From NCBI RefSeq assembly GCF_016107625.1, contig NZ_JABASV010000001.1, forward strand, positions 434,001 to 498,000: a stretch of 64,000 bases of DNA. The letters are read 5' to 3'. The translations under genes were made by a program, and so were the position numbers. The notes under the pieces are model-generated. The model was not told the origin of the DNA and did no database searches. It saw nothing but the letters and a program-made list of their open reading frames with translations. Every line of letters starts with the position of its first letter. The first letter of the stretch is position 1. Below are positions 60,194-64,000 of this stretch, piece after piece. The stretch is from Vreelandella alkaliphila (lineage in GTDB: Bacteria > Pseudomonadota > Gammaproteobacteria > Pseudomonadales > Halomonadaceae).

Positions 60194-61378
60194 ATGACCA
60201 CTACCGTAGCTCAACATACGCCTACCTCTATCTCCTCGACCGAAAGCGAACCTGCCGCCACTAACGCGCCAGAGCGCCAGAACCTGCTGGGCATGTCTCG
60301 CGAGCAGATGGAGGACTTCTTTTTGTCGATTGGCGAAAAGAAGTTTCGCGCTGCCCAGCTAATGAAGTGGATTCACCAGGAAGGTAGCGATGATTTTGCT
60401 GCCATGACGAATCTATCCAAACCGCTGCGAGAAAAACTGGCTCGGCTGGCTGAGATTCGTGGCCCTGGCGTCGTCTATGAAGGCACTTCCAGCGACGGCA
60501 CACGCAAGTGGGTCCTGGAAGTAGAAGATGGCAGCTATGTGGAAACGGTGCTGATTCCTGCGGAAAACGGCAAACGCCGAACGCTATGCGTCTCTTCACA
60601 GGTAGGCTGCTCGTTAGACTGCAGTTTTTGCTCAACGGGCAAACAAGGCTTCCAGCGCAACCTGACCGCTGCCGAAATCATCGGCCAGGTTTGGGTCGCC
60701 CAGCGTAGCGTAGGCCCGCGCCGCGATACCGCTAATCGTCCGGTGACTAACGTAGTCATGATGGGCATGGGTGAGCCGCTGCTCAACTTTGATAACGTCG
60801 TGCCAGCAATGAAGCTGATGCTCGACGACAATGGCTATGGACTTTCCAAACGCCGCGTCACGCTTTCCACATCCGGCGTTGTGCCGATGATAGATAAGCT
60901 TGGCGATGAGATCGACGTGAGTTTAGCCATTTCGTTGCACGCTTCTACTGATGAGCTACGCAACGAGCTGGTACCGATTAACCGTAAATATAATATCCGC
61001 GCGCTTCTGGATGCCTGCCACCGTTATCTATCCAAATGCCCGGATAACCGTCAGGTGACTATCGAATATACGCTCATTAGAGATGTGAATGATCAGCAGG
61101 AGCATGCTGAGCAACTGGCGGCGCTGTTAAAAGAGCTACCCTGTAAAATCAACCTGATACCGTTCAACCCGTTCCCTAATTCAGGCTACGAAAAGCCCTC
61201 TCGTAACCAAGTGATGCGCTTTCAGCAATGGCTATACGATCTGGGTTATAACGCTACCGTACGCATTACGCGGGGCGATGATATCGACGCTGCTTGTGGC
61301 CAACTGGTAGGAAAGGTGAAAGACCGCACTAAGCGAAGTGCACGCTATATTCAGTCCGTACAGCTTGACGCAGACTAA
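60194..61378 (+). CDS. rlmN: 23S rRNA (A2503-C2)/tRNA A37 methyltransferase RlmN
   Basis: This 394-residue radical-SAM enzyme adds a methyl group to C2 of adenosine 2503 in 23S rRNA and of A37 in some tRNAs. The Fe-S cysteines are in [34 protein letters not shown] and [14 protein letters not shown] follow; the last part has [16 protein letters not shown] and the catalytic cysteine in [10 protein letters not shown]. The first 30 residues are Ser/Thr-rich and not conserved. It lies between ndk and pilW, the same order as in Pseudomonas. Confidence 0.96.
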   Translation: MTTTVAQHTPTSISSTESEPAATNAPERQNLLGMSREQMEDFFLSIGEKKFRAAQLMKWIHQEGSDDFAAMTNLSKPLREKLARLAEIRGPGVVYEGTSSDGTRKWVLEVEDGSYVETVLIPAENGKRRTLCVSSQVGCSLDCSFCSTGKQGFQRNLTAAEIIGQVWVAQRSVGPRRDTANRPVTNVVMMGMGEPLLNFDNVVPAMKLMLDDNGYGLSKRRVTLSTSGVVPMIDKLGDEIDVSLAISLHASTDELRNELVPINRKYNIRALLDACHRYLSKCPDNRQVTIEYTLIRDVNDQQEHAEQLAALLKELPCKINLIPFNPFPNSGYEKPSRNQVMRFQQWLYDLGYNATVRITRGDDIDAACGQLVGKVKDRTKRSARYIQSVQLDAD

Positions 61379-61508
61379 ACCGTTGTTATCTTGACTTCCA
61401 TCGAGCGCGGCGCTTTGATGGACACATTTTCAAACCGCCACATACGCAAATGTTGTCACATAACAACGCGTCAAATCACTGCAAAATGGTTGTTATAAGA
61501 GGGTGTAC

Positions 61509-62243
61509 ATGATCAGTCACCGCTGGCGCTTTTACCCACCCCGGGTTCACATGCTGTGCGTGCTAGTAAGCAGCATGTTGTTAGCTGGCTGTGCCACGTC
61601 AGGCAGCACGTCTTCTCAGGCTGACGATGACGCTGCAGACGCTTACACCCAACTAGGAGTTGCTTACCTAGAACGCGACAACCTAACCCGTGCGCTCAGC
61701 GCGCTTGATCGTGCGCTTGAAATTAATCCACGCAATGCCGAGGCACTTCAGGCGCTTGCGCTGGTCTATCAACAGCAGAGTGAAAATGAGCTTGCAAATC
61801 ACTATTTTCAGCAAGCGATTAACACAGCACCTTCTTTGACACGTGCGCGTAATAATTACGCGGCGTTTTTATATCAGCAGGGGCAGTTCAACGCCGCTTG
61901 CGAACAGTTAGAAATAGCATCTCACGATGCCCAATATGCCAATCGTGCCCAGCTATTTACTAACCTAGGGCAGTGCTATTTGGCAGCCGATGACATTGAT
62001 GAAGCGCGCAAACGCTTATTGCGCGCAGTGAGCATTGATCCACGTAGCCTGCGTGGATATTTATTATTAGCCGAACTTGAAGTTTCACAGGGCAATTATG
62101 GTCAAGCCTGGGAGCCGCTGCAGCGCTACTTGCAGCTGGCCGGGCAAGATCCAGTCGCGTTGGAAATGGCGATCGATATCGCCCACGCCCGTGGTGATCA
62201 CGCTGCGGCTGCGAACTACCAGCGCTTATTGAATATTGACTAA
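61509..62243 (+). CDS. pilW: Type IV pilus biogenesis lipoprotein PilW/PilF (TPR protein)
   Basis: This 244-residue lipoprotein has a signal peptide with lipobox LLAGC near residues 25-29 and then about six tetratricopeptide repeats (from DAYTQLGVAYLERDNLTRAL to about GDHAAAANYQRLL). It should help the outer-membrane pilus secretin PilQ assemble. No other pilus gene is adjacent; the rlmN-pilW-rodZ-ispG order is the widespread one. ATG 61509 (MISHRW) is the likely start; a GTG two codons earlier is also possible. Confidence 0.88.
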   Translation: MISHRWRFYPPRVHMLCVLVSSMLLAGCATSGSTSSQADDDAADAYTQLGVAYLERDNLTRALSALDRALEINPRNAEALQALALVYQQQSENELANHYFQQAINTAPSLTRARNNYAAFLYQQGQFNAACEQLEIASHDAQYANRAQLFTNLGQCYLAADDIDEARKRLLRAVSIDPRSLRGYLLLAELEVSQGNYGQAWEPLQRYLQLAGQDPVALEMAIDIAHARGDHAAAANYQRLLNID

Positions 62244-62282
62244 CGGTGCCCTGACCACCTAATTATTGAAGGATGCTCAGCT

Positions 62283-63281
62283 ATGAGCGATACACAATCA
62301 CACGATAATGTTACGACCTCTAGCCCAACCGCAACACCTGGCGAGCTTCTCTCACGCCAACGCGAAGCACTCGGCGTACCGCTTACCGATGCCGCACGGG
62401 CGCTTAATTTACGCCCAGCGGTTGTCGACGGTTTAGAACAAGATAACTACGAAGAAATCCCTGTTGCCGCTTATCGCCGAGGCTATTTACGTGCTTATGC
62501 AAAATACCTGGGCATGGATGATCGTCTAGTACTTGAAGCCTACCAAGCTAACCATGGGAGTACAGAGACAGATCGTCGGGTGGCTCCAGTGTCAGTCACC
62601 CGGCCACCATCCCGTATTGGCGCTTGGTTATTTAAGCTAGTCACCCTGCTAGTGATTGTTGCCTTGATTGCCGTCACGGTCATGTGGTGGCAAAGCCGTG
62701 GCGGCAGCGAACCCCCCAGCATGGGAAGTAACCCTTCTGTAGAAGATGAGGGTGGTTCCATGGGTACGCCAGCCGACAATGCAACACCGACTGAACAAAC
62801 GCTGGTTGCCACACCTCAGCTTCCTAGCACCGCAACGGCACAACAAACCGGCACAGCCGAGGGAGTCGATGAGGGAGCGGCTAACGCCGCAACGGCTGCC
62901 ATTGAATCGGCATCTGAGCCGTCTACGTCTTCCGAAGGGGCAGAAGCTGCTGAGCTCACCTCTGCAGATACAGCTGAACAAGCGGACGCCGCCACTGACA
63001 GTGAAGACAACACAACTGAAACAGCGCCCGCAACAAACCCGAACCTGCTTGAACTTACGTTTAACGAGCAGTCGTGGACTGAAATTTTTGATGCCAATAA
63101 CCAACGGGTGTTCGTTGGTCTGCAAACGCCTGGCACCACAGCAAGTGTTGAGGGCGAACCGCCTTTTCGTTTAACTATCGGCAATGCCACCGGCGTAGAG
63201 CTGCGCTATGAAGGCGAGGCCGTTAACCTTGTCCAGCGCGCCGGTGCCAATAATGTTGCCCGCTTTACCTTGGGAGAGTGA
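62283..63281 (+). CDS. rodZ: Cell-shape protein RodZ
   Basis: This 332-residue protein links MreB to the membrane in rod-shaped cells. It has an N-terminal helix-turn-helix domain ([20 protein letters not shown], then [13 protein letters not shown] and [20 protein letters not shown]), a membrane segment near residues 117-137 ([21 protein letters not shown]) and a low-complexity periplasmic linker rich in Ala, Thr, Ser and Glu. The C-terminal beta domain is [20 protein letters not shown] and beyond. It lies between pilW and ispG as expected. Confidence 0.94.
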   Translation: MSDTQSHDNVTTSSPTATPGELLSRQREALGVPLTDAARALNLRPAVVDGLEQDNYEEIPVAAYRRGYLRAYAKYLGMDDRLVLEAYQANHGSTETDRRVAPVSVTRPPSRIGAWLFKLVTLLVIVALIAVTVMWWQSRGGSEPPSMGSNPSVEDEGGSMGTPADNATPTEQTLVATPQLPSTATAQQTGTAEGVDEGAANAATAAIESASEPSTSSEGAEAAELTSADTAEQADAATDSEDNTTETAPATNPNLLELTFNEQSWTEIFDANNQRVFVGLQTPGTTASVEGEPPFRLTIGNATGVELRYEGEAVNLVQRAGANNVARFTLGE

Positions 63282-63289
63282 CCCGTCTT

Positions 63290-64000
63290 ATGCACGCCCC
63301 TTCTCCGATTAAACGCCGCTTCTCGCGTCAAATTCACGTTGGTAATGTGGCCGTAGGTGGTGATGCACCTATTGCCGTTCAGAGCATGACCAACACAAAT
63401 ACGCTGGACGTCGATGCCACCGTGGCACAAATTCAGCAGTTAGAAAAAGCGGGAGCCGATATTGTCCGCGTTTCGGTACCCGATATGGACGCCGCTGAAA
63501 GTTTTGGCAAAATTAAGCAGCGTGTCGATGTCCCACTGGTGGCAGACATTCATTTTGACTACAAAATTGCCCTGCGTGTCGCCGAACTAGGTGTCGACTG
63601 CTTGCGTATTAATCCAGGTAACATTGGCCGCGAAGATCGCGTACGTGCGGTTGTTAATGCTGCCCGCGATAACGGCATACCGATTCGTATTGGCGTCAAT
63701 GCCGGGTCGCTGGAAAAAAACCTACAGAAAAAGTATGGCGAGCCTACTCCCGCAGCGTTAGTGGAGTCGGCCATGCGCCATATTGATTACCTGGATCGTC
63801 TTGATTTCCAGGAATTTAAAGTCAGCGTCAAAGCCTCAGATGTGTTTATGGCGGTAGCAGCGTACCGCGACCTGGCTACCCGTATCGAGCAGCCACTCCA
63901 TCTAGGCATTACCGAAGCCGGCGGCCTGCGCTCTGGTACGGTGAAGTCATCGATTGGCCTTGGCATGCTGCTAATGGATGGCATTGGCGACACGATTCGC
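63290..64000 (+). CDS. ispG: 4-hydroxy-3-methylbut-2-enyl-diphosphate synthase, N-terminal part (cut by window end)
   Basis: The visible 237 residues show the TIM-barrel part of IspG (GcpE): [52 protein letters not shown] in order, [23 protein letters not shown] and [21 protein letters not shown]. It converts methylerythritol cyclodiphosphate in isoprenoid synthesis. The Fe-S cysteines are in the missing C-terminal part. Start ATG 63290, eight bases after rodZ. The gene is open at the window end, not truncated. Confidence 0.96.
   Translation, partial: MHAPSPIKRRFSRQIHVGNVAVGGDAPIAVQSMTNTNTLDVDATVAQIQQLEKAGADIVRVSVPDMDAAESFGKIKQRVDVPLVADIHFDYKIALRVAELGVDCLRINPGNIGREDRVRAVVNAARDNGIPIRIGVNAGSLEKNLQKKYGEPTPAALVESAMRHIDYLDRLDFQEFKVSVKASDVFMAVAAYRDLATRIEQPLHLGITEAGGLRSGTVKSSIGLGMLLMDGIGDTIR

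Overview
This window looks like a chromosomal segment of a moderately halophilic gammaproteobacterium, most likely Halomonas/Vreelandella (Halomonadaceae). I infer this from the acidic proteins, the mid-50s GC impression, the tRNA-Leu/queA-tgt-yajC-secDF block, and the suhB-trmJ-cysE-iscRSA-ndk-rlmN-pilW-rodZ-ispG block, which follows Pseudomonas-like gene order. No phage, plasmid replication gene, transposase or CRISPR array was seen.

Layout. 0-5 kb: glutaryl-CoA dehydrogenase, a class III CoA-transferase, an EAL phosphodiesterase and GabT, consistent with lysine/5-aminovalerate/glutarate catabolism. A nested inverted-repeat element (5029-5143) lies downstream of gabT. 5-12.5 kb: YkoF-like thiamine-binding protein, alpha/beta hydrolase, SOS polymerase IV with a LexA box, SelO, a sirtuin, a Ubi-type flavin hydroxylase and an exported MetX-like hydrolase. 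12.5-22.2 kb: a stability/defence region. It holds an intact yefM-yoeB pair, RNase Z, a decayed second yefM-yoeB pair, a RHH/ParE pair, a single integron gene cassette with a 59-bp attC but no integrase, and a four-gene SMC/KITE/kleisin/Toprim operon resembling Wadjet/MksBEFG plasmid defence in an unusual gene order.

22.4-31 kb: a FadR-type GntR regulator divergent from a peptide-type ABC importer operon that also carries an FAD-linked 2-hydroxyacid dehydrogenase-like protein and a HisC-like aminotransferase. 31-39.5 kb: a same-strand cluster of AraC regulator, RidA, ornithine-cyclodeaminase-family protein, DctPQM TRAP transporter, two HDAC/acetylpolyamine-amidohydrolase-family proteins and an IlvE-like aminotransferase. 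It looks like an uptake and catabolic pathway for an acylated amine or amino acid. 39.6-46.1 kb: one 2151-residue surface-protein candidate with about 12 degenerate repeats of about 115 residues. 46.5-48.5 kb: a LysR regulator divergent from a Tat-exported metallo-beta-lactamase-fold protein.

48.6-64 kb: housekeeping genes (tRNA-Leu, queuosine synthesis, Sec translocon accessories, Fe-S biogenesis, nucleotide and RNA modification, cell shape, isoprenoid synthesis; ispG is cut by the window end). Two oddities stand out here. The SuhB orthologue has lost most catalytic metal-binding residues, and the isc locus contains iscR, iscS and iscA but no iscU, hscBA or fdx. All calls come from reading the sequence and translations; no database search was possible.
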